Numbered from the stretch's first letter, positions 1 to 12,435 are shown. The stretch is DNA of 64,000 nt from Sanderia malayensis (GCA_013076295.1 RQOL01000519.1:1922001-1986000); one strand, 5' to 3'. Numbers and translations are program-made. The notes: a model not told the origin generated them from the sequence alone.

Positions 1-121
1 CGTTCCTTTCATCTTTCTCTTCGGCTACCGTTGCTTCTGATGTGCTTATCAAAGCGGGTGTCAGTATATGCACGAGTTTGGCCTATTTCAATCTCAATAT
101 AATTTACTATTCTTTTCGCAG

Positions 122-624
122 GGTGAAATATTTTCGGATAAACTCGTCAAAGAGCTCAAGGATATTGGTAAGAACTTGATGACAATTCTCGTGTTTTTGA
201 CTAGCGTTGCCAGGATTTTTATTCTATGCTACTCGGTGATAGAGAGCGCGAAGCATGAAAATCAAAAGAGCCACTTTTATTCTAACAGCATAATGAGGGC
301 GTTTTTCGCACTCCCTGCCCCCCGAAAAGCTGTAACTTTGAATAGGCTAACAGCGAATTAAGTTAACTTTCGACGGGGTGGGTTTATGTTCTCATGTATC
401 ATTACCTTCTGTGTATTTTAGTGAGAGCTCGTATTGGTCCCATGGCCACACCGGAAGTGATCCAGAATGCACCGGGCCTGCCGAAGACGAGATCAGGTAA
501 AATCATGCGTCGAGTGCTGCGAAAGGTTGCGCGCAACGATCGAGATTTAGGCGATGTTTCGACAATGGCAGAATCCGCCGTAGTTGATGAGCTATTTCAA
601 AACAGACCTCCGGTGGACCTGTGA
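122..624 (+). CDS. ACSS2: acetyl-CoA synthetase, last two exons (ACSS2-like)
   Basis: Partial gene running in from the left edge. Exons are 122-167 and 422-624, joined in phase 1 with AG/GT borders, ending in TGA. The second exon encodes the C-terminal lid domain of AMP-forming acetyl-CoA synthetase, including [20 protein letters not shown] followed by SGK, the conserved catalytic lysine motif that is reversibly acetylated in this family. The tail (LGDVST...VVDELF) matches the cytosolic ACSS2 type better than the mitochondrial ACSS1 type. The enzyme makes acetyl-CoA from acetate, ATP and CoA. The upstream part, with the ATP-binding and acetate sites, lies outside the window. Confidence 0.93.
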
Positions 625-1342
625 AACTCTGAATGGAAAACCAGGTGGTTGGATTTCTATCAGGGGGTACTATGGTGAATATATTATTACGACATTTAGA
701 CAAATTATGGGCTTTGTTTTAGATTTTGCATAATTTAGCGTTTTATCATGCACGTTCGTAATGCAGCATGCCCGATTGGTATTTGTCTAGTCTAAAAGAC
801 CACACGAGTCAGCACGTGTTTATTCGTGTTCACTCATGTTCGTTCGTGCTCACTCGTGGTCACTCGTGTTCGTTCGTGCTCACTCGTGCTCACTCGTGTT
901 CTGACTTGTGTTTTATTTTAGACTGGATCCTTCTACTGGGGTGTGACAATGAATGTGTTCAGTTCTTTTCTTTATCAATTTATGGCTGTTACGGCTAATT
1001 TAAGCTGAATTTTTAACGTTTGATAATACATATGGGTATCGCACACAGCTTAGTTTCATTGCTACTCACTGCAGTGTAATCGAGGTGCATTCGCACACTC
1101 GTTTGCATGGCATGCCTTGAGAATTTTTAGAATATCAGAATAAACGCACTTTGCATCGTACAAAATCAAAGAAATCTCAATAGTAATCTATTTAATAACC
1201 ATAGCTACAGAATTAGTTACAAGAATCCCAACTCCCTGACATGCTTAGATATTGCGCTGAGTTTCACTGATAAGCGCTTGAGGAGCCAGGGGGTTAAGTA
1301 ATCAATTGATTAGCTAATACGTAAGTCATGTATACAGACATG
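625..1342. other. intergenic, with short tandem repeat
   Basis: No coding exon recognised. It should hold the 3' UTR of the acetyl-CoA synthetase gene and the 3' flank of the opposite-strand fibrinogen-like exon. Positions 821-902 are an imperfect tandem repeat of roughly 10-20 bp built on CACTCGTGTTCGTTCGTGCT; the ORF across it is low complexity and not credible. Confidence 0.6.
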
Positions 1343-2017
1343 TTAAAGAACGTATAGATAAGCAGTTTGCGAGAATGCACCGTACACATAGTCACAGCGA
1401 TAATGCATGTTCTTCGAGTGTCCAACGTTGCTACAACCGAATCCGTCTTTGCAGCTCGTAACGCCGATGCCTATGGCGTAATCGTCGGGGAAGCACGTGG
1501 CTGTGCGATCGCCGATGCAGCCGATTCGGGCGATGTGCGTCGTTTTCGGCGGATCCTCGTTGGGATCGCCGTTTTTCGGGTCGCAGACGTTTGCCAGATT
1601 CAGGCCGCACCAACTTTGCCGCAAGATGGAGAGGTCGCAGCTCTTGCCGACGGATTTCATGAATGTGGCGAAGGTGTACTGCTGGTCGGGAACGACGCCG
1701 AACCTCGTGGAGAAGAGCTTGGCCAGCGGCATGTTAAGACCATGCGTGAATGGCGCACAGCCAGTGCGTGGTCCCGTGAAGCAGAGCAGCAAAACGTTGC
1801 TCTTCAACGACGTGTAACCGATATTCTTCATCGAGGTTGTGCTATGGATGTCATGGGCGGTATCCCCGTTCAGCGTGTCATTGGACGCCCAGTTCTTCGA
1901 GAGCGGCGACCAGTCGGTGTTTTGACCTTTGATCCGGGCTACAAGGGTCCACCCCCCGTCCAGCGCGGGACGGTTCGCTTCGTCTGTTCCTCCTTTTTTA
2001 ATGAATTCGCACCACGT
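1343..2017 (-). CDS. duplicated fibrinogen-like terminal exon (possible alternative last exon)
   Basis: Single exon of 225 codons including stop. The acceptor at 2018-2019 follows a strong pyrimidine tract. It encodes a fibrinogen/intelectin-like fold: TWCEFIKKGG, then DGGWTLVARIKG, a Cys-rich middle (SWCGLNLANVCDPKNG) and an end (GIGVTSCKDGFGC, QTAYLYVL). It is a diverged copy of the terminal exon at 2436-3080 and has the same phase-0 acceptor. No separate 5' exons are visible in the 418 bases between the two copies. It is therefore either a mutually exclusive 3' exon of the collagen-like gene upstream or an orphan duplicate. Its frame is intact over the whole exon. Ligand unknown; related domains bind glycans or proteins outside the cell. 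Confidence 0.7.
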   Translation of the reverse strand, partial: TWCEFIKKGGTDEANRPALDGGWTLVARIKGQNTDWSPLSKNWASNDTLNGDTAHDIHSTTSMKNIGYTSLKSNVLLLCFTGPRTGCAPFTHGLNMPLAKLFSTRFGVVPDQQYTFATFMKSVGKSCDLSILRQSWCGLNLANVCDPKNGDPNEDPPKTTHIARIGCIGDRTATCFPDDYAIGIGVTSCKDGFGCSNVGHSKNMHYRCDYVYGAFSQTAYLYVL

Positions 2018-2435
2018 CTGACGTAGAAAGAAAGAGAAACACGTCAATACCGTTTTCTCGTTAATGCTCGTATGCACCGGCGGTTATGACCGGTTATGAA
2101 ATCATGGGAGAGTGGTTTGTGTGCTGGTTGTTGTTGACGGTGTGAACAGCTTTGGCAGGCAAGGATGGACCCTGGTAACCCGTTCAGCGGTTTGCACTGG
2201 CGGAAGCAGGAGTAGCGTGTGCAGGAAATTCAATAGTTATCCCAGACATGAATCGAACCAGAACAAATTGGGTAAATAGCATCCAGAACCTGGTATCAAG
2301 CATCGAAGTGTATAGTCTACTTTTTTCTATCAGATTTTATGTCGATTGTTTAAAATCTGCATTACATGAGAATTTAACTTTAGGGGTCAGAGCTCAGTCT
2401 CCAAAGGTCAGAGTTCTGTGTCTAGAGGCTAGAAT

Positions 2436-5400
2436 TCAGTTGACATAGATGAATGCGGTCTGAGGCAAGTTGCCGAAATACGGCGAACAAGCCCAGTGCA
2501 TGCTCGCCGTTTTCGGCCCAACTCGGCCGCAACCGTAGCCGTCGAAACAGCTGGTCAAACCGATGCCAATGGCGAAGTCTGCCGGCGTGCACGACTTGGA
2601 GAAGGCGCCGATGCAGCCAATGCGAACAATGTGATTCGTCGGGTTTAAATTCGGGTTGATGTCTTCGGGGTGGCATATGTTGGCTAGGTTTAGGCCACAC
2701 CACTGCTTGCGCAGTTTGCCGATGTTGTCACACGACTTTCCGAACGCCTTCAACAAATTGTCGAAAGTCCACTGTTCATCGACATCCACGCCGAACTGGT
2801 TGGCGAAGAGCGTGGCCAGGTCGGTGCCAATGCTGTGCGTAAAGACTGCGCAGTACTTGCTTGGACCGTCGAAGCAAACCTTGATCGCGTTGTTGCGTAT
2901 GAGGAACCAACCGTGACTCTTCATCGTTGTGCGCAGGCTCAAGTCCCAGGCCGTGTCTGCGCGTATCACGCTATTGTCTGCCCACGTGTTTGACACGGCG
3001 GTGAAGTAATTCTCTGTACCGTTGACGCGGGCTACCAGGGTCCATCCTCTTCTGACAAGCTTGTCAAAATCGCAGTACGTCTGTGTGCGACAGATAGTGG
3101 AGAATTCATACACTCTGGCTGCTTTATAGGAACGATTAGGCTGGAGCCAGAAACCCGTGCTACGACGCCTTAACGAGACTCGATAGACGGGCCGTGCAAT
3201 GAAGTCTCGATATAACGAACGCTTTCGTTTAGCTGATTGCCAGTACATTACAAATTTCACACCGTGTACTGCTTCATGGTGCAATCCACTGGGGTGTATA
3301 TCAGGACACCACTGTGTTATTTAGCCTAACCAGGCTCGGTTTAACAAGCTCCCGATATAACGCGGTAGCATTTAATTGATCCCTTCAACGCTCGCTATAT
3401 CGGGACACCACTGTGCTACTTAGCTCGACCAGGACACACAGGAGGCAGGATGGTTTGGTATTCTGTAACTTTAACTTGAAATTATTTCAAGCATCGTTAC
3501 TTTCCCTTACGTTTATCTTCAAATATAATCCATTGGTTTTTCATCTTTGTTTTTATGAGAAGCGCCCACCCGGGGTGGGAATTTGGGTTGGTGTGGTTGG
3601 AGGAGTTTACACAACCGTCTAACCCCTTTGATGTGGTGAAAAATTGACAATTGCCACCCATTCTATGGACCCATCTCCCTTTGCCAAGTTTCTCCCCCTT
3701 TCTACTTCGAATAGAAACTACTCCATTTCAATCTTGAACTTTCCCGAACAAATTACTGTAGTTTCGTTTTTGGCTGCACCTAATGTGGCTATTGGCTTGC
3801 TGGCCCTATTACCTTCAACTTGAATTTACTTTGTTAATTTAAAATACGATCATAAAGACCTACCTTGAATCTGATTCCGTTTACCATGAGCCAATAGGCT
3901 CCGCTCTTTGCATTCGGGTTTTTCTCATAGATTGCTTGGCAATTTGGCATCGGGTTTCCTTCCCTGCAATGTACAAAGCATAACTCTTTTCAGTGTGCAT
4001 CACTTTATATTTTCACTACAACTTATAGTCAAGTACAGCAATGGATGGATTAGTCAAGTCATTTATTGCATATTGTACTTTATCACGGTCCTTCATGGCT
4101 TTGTAGACATTGCATGCCACAGCTGTGGATTGCAGCAGTGCATTATGTAGTCGAGCAGTGCAATGCCTGATATAGTTGAGCATTGCGATGCATAGTATGG
4201 GGAAACATGGCATTGATTGGCATTGTATTGCGTGTCGCTGCAGCAGACCTTATAATACGACACTTACAAACCATAACATCAAGACATTCAGGGTACAACT
4301 GACAGCCAACAGACAATGAGTAGCTATTTTGATACATCAGATATGCTTCCGAGTTTGGACTTACCCTCCTTTTTCTCCGGTCGGTTTTATTTTTGATACC
4401 GGAACGACCTGAAAAAAAGTAAGCAATACGATTAGTCGTGCCTTTGTATTTCCAGTTGTTAAAGTGCTTCAATGAATCGTGGTTTGCAATACCCTATTTG
4501 TCTATTCTACACATCCATTTATTTTATGCTCTTTTATGTGATGCGCAATGCTCTTGTATGTTGAGATCATTCTCGAGAAGCATATTTTTCCCAGACCTTC
4601 GCCAAGCAAGTTGACGAGTCAGTGTTTTGATAAGCTTTTTTATCGTAAAGTGCAAATACGTGAAACATGAAAACGTTTGTTCAAATTGTTTGAGCGCGAA
4701 ACATAAACGCGCTGAAACACGCGAAACATGAAAACGTTTGTTGAAATTGTTTGAAATGTCAGAAAACACACCGTTTGTATAATCAGACGAGAATAGTAAA
4801 TAGTAACTGTTTTTAAGTTTGAGTAATTTGGTCTTGCATGCAAATGGACGAATCAATTATATTCTTATGAAATATCAACGTACGTTTTTTTTTACTTTTT
4901 CACAGCTATGATCCGATTGTACTAACTTTTGGTGGATTAAACCGGCTCTTATTACCCAAACTTATTCTTAATTCTGGAAACACTAGGCACTCTGTGTTCA
5001 AAAAACGGTGTTAAATTGTTAAGTTACTTGCATTGACACCCGTTTTTAGCGGCCTAAGTTTACCTGCACGCCAAACGTAAATACCAAAATGAACTAGTAC
5101 CACAATAGAAAGACCGTCTTGCCATCAAAAAATAGCTGTCATAACAATGTATTAAAGTTGCAGGATTTTGGTAATACAGATAAATAAATTACATATTAAT
5201 ATTAGTCTTCTAGTGTGAAATTTAAACAAAGACTTTCAAATTTAGGTTGCTTACGTCTGAAATGTCCCTTAATGCCACGTATCCACGTGAGATAATCTTT
5301 TGTTAACTAAAGAAGATTCTATAAATCGACTAGTGTAATTATGAGCGCTTTGCGATATCAAATGCTTTTACTTTTATGCAAATTGCGTTTGTCGCTTTGT

Positions 5401-8020
5401 AGACGCCGGCGACAATAACAACGGAGCATTAACGTTCAAGACTACAGGTTGACCATCATTCCAGTGTCAGGCCTTGGTATTATGGCCTGCCTGTTGTGAT
5501 GTCTTTTGCGGTGATGTCGATGCTCTGTCAGCCTATCGCGTATACTTCCCTGGGCCTCTTGCTCTTTACGCGCTTTTTCCGCGTTTTTATCGCGTTTATC
5601 AAGTACCTTTTTGCAGATCTTTTCCAAGTAGTCGACTCGCGACGACAGGCTCTCAATCTCATCCGGTGTGCACGTGTATGGTTGGTGAAGAACCTAGTAA
5701 ACAAAGAATTGGAATTGGTGAGTCATATACTTACTCTGTTTTTCAAAGACTCTCCAGAATCTTGCCTCGCACACAATGTAGTCCACCCTTGATAGGCCGT
5801 TTTGGCGGATCCCTGGAAGTGCTTGATTCCCTTAGAATTAAACCTTGTTCATTTGACTTTGATTTGTTTTGTGCTTGTTTCAAGAATGGCTTTCGCTAAT
5901 GTAAAGTCTTGTTGACTTGGAAATACCCGAGTTCCTTCAATGCTGGAGTAATCGACATTCAACTGTATCCAACACACAACAAAGATGTAGATACTGCTAC
6001 TAATACGCCAGCCAGCTACCATTTACCCACTACTATAAAACAACACATATTTAATGGTCTTGCAATCGATCACAGTTCAACTTACCTCTTTAGCACAGGT
6101 ACCTTGCTCTCCTTTTGGTCCCTAAACATACAAAAAGCATGGCTTGTGAGTTGCACTTCTAAACGTATGCAGACATAATGGCCTGTAGCTGTTTATATGT
6201 GTCTTTCTATGGTAAATAATATAAATTTTTGTGTTCGTCTTACCTTTGGACCGGCAGGACCCAGCGGACCCGGGGCTCCTGGATGACCCTGGAATAGATT
6301 TGAAAGATCACAGTGAATGCATAGCTTGCAATGGAATTTAGATACCTGTGTAGATTTTTATATCTCCGTGGTATACAGTAAAAACCCGCATATAAGAACC
6401 AATGGATTAAGAACCTTCAGGGTGATTTTGCTGCTCAAAACAATAGATGAAACAATAGCCTTTTGTCTTTGAATAACAGGCTGGAAGAAAAATTTACAGG
6501 CTCTTATATGCGGGTTCTTATATAGGATGAGCAGCTGATAAACCTTTGAACTGTGAGGCTGGTCAACGGATCGATTGAATCGGTTGAATCCTTTGAATCC
6601 ATTGAATCGATTGAATTTGTTGTATGCAGTGGAGTTTAATATGTTCTTGTTGCAACAAACATGTAATTTTTTTATTCCTTTCAAGGTTCGTTGTAAAATT
6701 GGAACTTTTGATGTATTGTGCAAGAACAGAGGTAACTTGTTCATTAGAAAGTTCCATGAAGTTTATATTTCGAATGAGTATAATGTAAATTATAGTTTAT
6801 CGTAATTTATTTGGGTACCTTTGGTCCAACTTTACCATTCTTGCCATCTTTTCCTTTCAAGTGAAGGTGCAGGGTGTTTTGGTCACTTGGAAATGGACTG
6901 TATAGTGCTTGGGCCTAAACGGGACGCGAAGGATTGTGTCACACAGCATTTCAGCAAACATAAGCAAGAAAGTACCTCGATATATGACTTAAAGAGGTGA
7001 GCAGTTTTTATGATATCCATGGGGTTCGTGTTTCTCGTAGTAAACCAGGTACCAAAATGTAGAGTGGGATAGAATTGGGGAATGATTGAATAATGGAATT
7101 GGGGAGTGATGGAATGGTGGAATATCATATCTCAAGGGAATTATTCCATTTTAAATAACTGCGTAATTAACATAAATAATTACACTCACCAGTGACGTCA
7201 GTTGCAATTGCTGCCTGTTCGTTCCGCTGATGTCACTTCCGGCTTTTTTGGCCAGTTCTGCCATTTCGAGTCCACGTGACGCACCGGTTTCCTCTTTGAC
7301 CGGAACAAGCATGAGACCACCTTCCGGATCTCTTTTAAGAGTAAAATGCGAATGACCGCTCCTGGAATTATCTCCGTCTGTCTCTATGCTGAGACCGGGT
7401 TGTCCTACCTTGCCATTTGATGCTTGTTCTGACTCTGTTGGGCCAATTGAAGCCCCGTTTTTCGAATCTACATTAGCCGGGGGCGCCTCCACTTTAATCT
7501 CCTTGTTATTGACCTCCGGGCCACTATTTGCCTGGCCTTGTTTTGCTGCAAGCAGGGCTGCTAAATTGGCCAAATTCAAACCGACTTTGTTGTTATTGTC
7601 ATTATTGTTATTGCTATTGTTGTTAGCCTCTTTGCTATTGGCTGCCGACTCCTGTTGTTGCTGTTGCTGTTGTTGTTGTTGTGGATTCTGGTCTTTGATC
7701 TGTTGTGCCTCTTTATTCTGCACTAACGAGCTCAGGTCCAGGTTGGCAGTGTTGTCTCCGCCATTGCCTTTATTCATAGCCGCTATAAGCGAGGGTAAAT
7801 CGGTGAACTCTTGCGTTTTGACTGACGTTGTGGAGATCGCACCGTTCGCGCCATTTTGTTGATTGTTCGTGTTTTGATTATTATTAATATTGTTGTTGTT
7901 GTTGTTTACGGCTGCTATGATGTCATTCAAATTTAGAGCCTTTTCTTCGGCGTAACAACGGCAGGATAATGTGCAGAGAATTAATAAAAATACTAAGGTG
8001 TTTCGATGTGAGTGCTTCAT
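2436..8020 (-). CDS. secreted collagen-like protein with C-terminal fibrinogen-like domain
   Basis: Proposed exons (minus strand): 8020-7200, 6897-6819, 6288-6244, 6121-6086, 5693-5607, 4408-4365, 3963-3864, 3080-2436. All phases agree, total 1857 nt (618 aa). Exon 1 starts with a signal peptide (hydrophobic LVFLLILCTLSC) and a long Asn/Gln-rich region. Three short exons give Gly-X-Y repeats (GKDGKNGKVGPK; GHPGAPGPLGPAGPK, a 45-bp exon typical of collagens; GPKGEQGTCAKE). The 5693 exon is a coiled-coil-like segment (CTPDEIESLSSRVDYLEKIC). The next exon has a short TGEKGG. The last two make a fibrinogen/intelectin-like domain: NCQAIYEKNPNAKSGAYWL, then TYCDFDKLVRRGWTLVARV, ending TAFIYVN. The protein is probably a trimeric extracellular matrix or lectin-like molecule. 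Uncertain point: the 5693 exon may use another donor (GT at 5607 assumed); if unspliced it reads to a stop at 5442, and the gene would end there. Confidence 0.72.
4409..5441. other. non-coding intron-like stretch
   Basis: AT-rich sequence between the coiled-coil exon and the next collagen-type exon on the minus strand. The segment about 4650-4760 carries a repeated phrase (gaaacatgaaaacgtttgtt, seen twice about 65 bases apart). No coding exon recognised here. Confidence 0.45.
6374..6524. mobile_element. MITE-like element, family A copy 1
   Basis: About 150 bp with inverted ends. The left end reads acagtaaaaacccgcatata and continues agaacc; the right end is its complement (ggctcttatatgcgggttct). 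It lies in an intron of the collagen-like gene. Related copies are at 19836-19984, 23383-23535 and 27994-28142. No coding capacity, so it would be a non-autonomous DNA transposon. Confidence 0.7.
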
Positions 8021-9465
8021 TTGGACCTAGACTGTGTATGACTATTACCTGTGAAACGAGAAATAAAAAGAGTTTTTAAAGAATGCCGTAGAATTTAAGA
8101 CGAATTTCAACATACATTCTTCATATAGGTCGACTTGTAACCTGAAATAGGCAGCAAATTCTCCGTCATACATATTTCGTACGTAAGCTGGGGGTAAATT
8201 GTACTATGAGTCAGTTCAAGGGACCAATTCTCCGTTCTTTGTATCGTGAGGGTTGGTATGCAAGGAGCGCGAAGTATGAAGAAATATGCAATGGAAATTG
8301 TCGGGAAACGTAAGCATTTCCATGTTTAGTTTGTAATAAGCGATATTGTTTTCGATTTAGCATGTGGAGCAACCTGAAATATGATGAATATTCTAAACTG
8401 GTGCTTTTAGGCTCGCGCTTCCAGGCTTCACAATTTGGTTCGAACATCTCGCTTTTGACTTAGGAGAAGTCCAATCCAATAATTGAAACTTTCAAAACGT
8501 TTCAGTTTGCAAATATTTCTTTGCCTTTAAACACTTACACTTATATTGCTGTAAGTAGATATTTTGAATTTGCGCTTTTCATGTGTCGTATTTGTTTTTG
8601 TCTGCTACCAGCGTTTGGAAGAGACTAAAAGATCATTATTCCTCAACTAGTTACTAATTAGTATCTCCTTTTCAAATTATGAAAAAGTCATGAACTATTT
8701 ATTTCACAAACTCTGAATATAATGATAAGTAATATTTCGTTGCTCTTTTGGTTCGCTATATTTGGAGCCGACCTTAATTTCACATCATCAACAAAACGCG
8801 AATTGGAAGGCCCCAACAGGTGAAGCGAATCCCCAGAACGTAGAAGAAAATCACGCTACGTACCTTTCAGATTGATATTCGGCTTCTCGATGTTCAGTTT
8901 TATACAACATTCAATGAATACGGTATGACATTTAACGATTCAAGCATCGTAAAGGGCATGATATGTACAGATGAAGCAGACCTCGATGTTAACTCAGTAT
9001 CAGTGTTGGAACAGCGAGTGAAATAGATAGGCTAAGTCTAACAACAAGCAGTCCATCCAATGACTTAATGGTCAGTGTTGAATTTGGACGCACGGCTGCA
9101 GGTGCTCTCATTGCAAATCACATGGATTGCGAGCAGAATCTCAAATAAGACATTCACTTTTAAAATTAACTCGGATAGTTCGCTTGACGTTGATGTGATT
9201 ACAGATATCAAACCTGTCTAATACATTGCGCGTACAAAATACGGGGAATTAATTACGAACTATTAATTATTCACCATCACAGTTATCAGTTATTAAATTG
9301 AAATTAGGAAATTTATCATGCCACGAGCAGGAGAAGGAGAGCGATATGTCGTCTGTTCTAAATCGTGCAAAAATAAGAGTGAATTTGTAAATCTTGGTGT
9401 TTTTTTAATCACCAGTATACAACGCCATTTTTCAGCCTTGAGTGTGAAAATATTTTCAAAAGCTC
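8021..9465. other. intergenic between divergently evolved minus-strand genes
   Basis: AT-rich region holding the promoter and 5' UTR of the collagen-like gene (right of 8020) and the 3' flank of the protease-like gene (left of 9466). I see no coding exon, RNA gene or clear repeat. Confidence 0.5.
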
Positions 9466-12435
9466 TCATCGTTCCTTCTTTATCAATTTAATAGTATTGT
9501 CAATCCAATCCAGATAATTGGTAACCCTTGTGTAATATCCATAATCACCCACTGTTCCGCAAGGTGGACCAGAACTAACTATTCCCATAATCTTGAAACT
9601 GAATTTTGTCTGACTCTCATCATCGGGTTGATTGACAACAAAAGGTCCCCCACCGTCACCACGACAATCGCTCCTTTCTCCTAATCCATCCCCCGCACAA
9701 AACATTATTAGGTTTCTTTCATCTTCCAAGCCACATGTTTTATTTGATTGCACGGGTAATGACACGTATCTTAGATCAAGTGGCTTTTCAAGCCTTTCTC
9801 CCTTGGCCACATTGGCCGTGTTGCCCCAACCACTAACGTAACCGTAGATATTTGCTCGCAGGCTGTGAGATTTCGTTGGTAGACAGACCGGTCGTACTTT
9901 GGGCGACCATTTGACTGCTGTTACTAGTTCCACCAGAGCTATATCATTCTTGGGGATCATGTATCCATCATATTTTTCGTGGACATGTATCTTCTTGATT
10001 CGTTTCCCTTCCTTGAGAATCCATTTGTCACCGTCATTCGTCCCATCAGGATGCAACTTAAGTTCCCCGACAATTACTCTGTAACTACAATGGAAAGAGC
10101 TTTTACAATAAATCGTCGCTTTTAAGGGCCCTCGACCCTCCACGTGGTAACTTTTTTGGGACCACTCTTTCTCCTCTCACAAGTCATCCAAGCCCCTCAA
10201 CATCTTCGGCCCTGGTTCAGAAGGTCAAGGTGTCTTATTTGGAAAAAAGCAAACTAATGCGAATATTTACCTGTTAGTTTTGGTTTGGAGTCCGTTGTGT
10301 GCTGCGTTAATGAAGCAATGAGCTGCAGTCAGGACAATGTTATTGCGTATCAAAGATCCACCACAATGGAACATGTCTGAAATGGAATCATGTAGCTATA
10401 TTATAATCATCACCCACTATCATTATCAATGGCCATCACAGGGCTTGTTCATATGAGACAAGCTGGCCCGCTGAGTGAGCTGGTTTAACTTTCGGTTAAT
10501 ATGAGAAAACCCTGTCCCACCCGCTTGCCGGGATAGAAACTGTTAACATGAGATTTGCCACGTGAGTACTTGGCAATAAAAACAACGATTGTGCATGCGC
10601 ATTTGACATGTTTTTGACCCTGTAAGTGGGCCCGAGTATTCATATGAGGAAATTTTCAGCCCACTAGTCCACATCCTGGCAGTGCTTCAGTGAGATCTGC
10701 CTAGCGGGCCAGTCCGCCCGCTCATATGAACAGACAACAAACTTTGTTTGGGAAATTGGGATCGGGTAAGGTCTCTGCAAACATCTCCAACCCTGTAAAT
10801 GGGTTGCATCGCATCCATACAATGACCACGCCCATAATCAATCAATGAGTATCTTTATGATTATCCTTCAAATCGCCGAATATTCTATGTATACTTACAA
10901 TGCCCATTTGCGGGGTCATATCTGTATATGGCAACTTGCCAGGGCCATTCGGAGCCAATTCTAGATCTTGTTCCTCCCAAAATACGCCCCCTTGGTGTAA
11001 TTCCACCCTCGCCGCACTTGTTGTAATCTGTCGGAGAAGAAATGGTTGATGGCTACATTGGGCTATTCTTATCATCTTGCAGTAATTCAAAGTTTAAGAA
11101 CCGTGGTAAGTGATTTTATGTCCAAATACTACTTTGAAGTGGCAAAAAGATAGTATGAGAATAGTCCTTCAAAATGTGCGAATTATTTGACTTTGATTCT
11201 TGCGGCTGGGGGAGATATTATTCTCCCCACCACAACTAATGTTGCTTTTTCTAGCGCACTATTTCAATGTGCAAGAGCACTGTATAATATTGAAGAAACG
11301 CGCTTAGATTAGGCACTGACTGTTGCTATATTTTATACCTTTACAAGTGGGCTTTATGTAATTGAAAATCCAGCCGTTTGTGCCACATGTTATACTTGGG
11401 TTGCCTACGAGATTATATCCAGTGTCACACACGGCAGTTTTGACAGCACCAAGTTTTGTTGATGATCCAATGTAGCGACCATTGTCAATATCCGGGTCTG
11501 CTCCACATTTTTTCTCTGAAAAATAAATTAAAAGACGTTAAAGTAGGACTGAGTAATATGCAAAAAGTTTTTCATCTCGCCATATATTATATTATGCCCT
11601 CGCTTATTTCAAAGGTAAGCAATGGCACTGGTGAAGGCTATACCCTTGTGCAGCAAGACTCTTCTGTTATATTGCTTTCTGTTGTTTTCTGCCTGAACGC
11701 AATGGCCAAATTCCACAGCACAATACAATATATATGTGTCTTTACTTTCCGCTAGAGACCATTCGAAAAATTTCAAGAATATTTCAGATTTTAACCCGCG
11801 CACCACGAACTATCACTGCAAAATATTCTCATATATATTTAACCATTCCGTAAGGTAATATTGTTGGTATTTACATCTACGGGGTTAATCAGTGTAGCCC
11901 TAATAGGCATCACAATTGTGAGGGCAGTTCCACCGTACACGAGAGACCTGATGTAATAAAGACAAATTGGGGTTACATTGGGCTATTCTTATCATCTTGC
12001 GGTAATTCAAAATTTAAGAACAGTGGTAAGTGATTTTACGTCCAAATACTACTTAGAAGTGGCAAAAAAATAGTATGAGAATAGTCCTTTAAAATGTGCG
12101 AATTATTTGACTTTGATTCTTGCGGCTGGGAGAGATATTTCTCTCCCCCCCACCACTAATTTTGCTTTTTCTAGCGCACTATTTCAATGTGCAAGAGCAC
12201 TGTATAATATTGAAGAAACGCGCTTAGATTAGGCACTGACTGTTGCTATATTTTATACCTTTACAAGTGGGCTTTATGTAATTGAAAATCCAGCCGTTTG
12301 TGCCACATGTTATACTTGGGTTGCCTACGAGATCATATCCAGTGTCACACACGGCAGTTTTGACAGCACCAAGTTTTGTTGATGATCCAATGTAGCGACC
12401 ATTGTCAATATCCGGGTCTGCTCCACATTTTTTCT
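9466..12435 (-). CDS. two-sushi serine protease homologue, catalytically dead
   Basis: Exons (minus): 12435-12259 (sushi 1), 11515-11339 (sushi 2), 11027-10899 (activation site), 10376-10271 (His exon), 10084-9466. Sushi exons are 177 nt with symmetrical phase 1 and encode CGADPDIDNGRYIG...ITCGTNGWIF. The activation exon gives RGRILGGTRSRIGSEWPWQV. The His exon has VLTAAHC and the last has NDIALVEL, so His and Asp of the triad are present. The serine motif reads CRGDGGGPF instead of GDSGGP: the nucleophile Ser is Gly. The conserved SWG of the pocket is SSG. It should therefore be a non-enzymatic S1 homologue, comparable to haptoglobin-type or clip-domain pseudoproteases. No signal-peptide exon was found between 12435 and 12851, so the 5' end is incomplete. 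Confidence 0.8.
10438..10737. mobile_element. MITE-like element, family D
   Basis: Roughly 300 bp with imperfect inverted ends built on gttcatatgagacaagctgg and cccgc at the left and gcgggccagtccgcccgctc and atatgaac at the right. It contains an internal copy of the catatgag motif. It lies in the intron between the activation and His exons of the inactive protease. No ORF. Confidence 0.65.
11051..11770. repeat. direct segmental duplication, copy 1
   Basis: Near-identical to 11971-12615 at an offset of about 920 bases. It carries one sushi exon plus intron on both sides. Copy 2 lacks about 80 bases present here at roughly 11621-11690. The duplication added one in-frame sushi domain to the protease-like gene, since the exon is symmetrical (phase 1-1). 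Confidence 0.85.

Noticed and set aside
1367..2026. 219-codon plus-strand open frame
   Set aside because: Antisense shadow of the fibrinogen-like exon, which has the acceptor, stop and family similarity on the minus strand.
4143..4472. 109-codon minus-strand open frame
   Set aside because: Only a 44-base stretch (4365-4408) has splice borders and a collagen-type reading, in a different frame; the long frame itself has no similarity.
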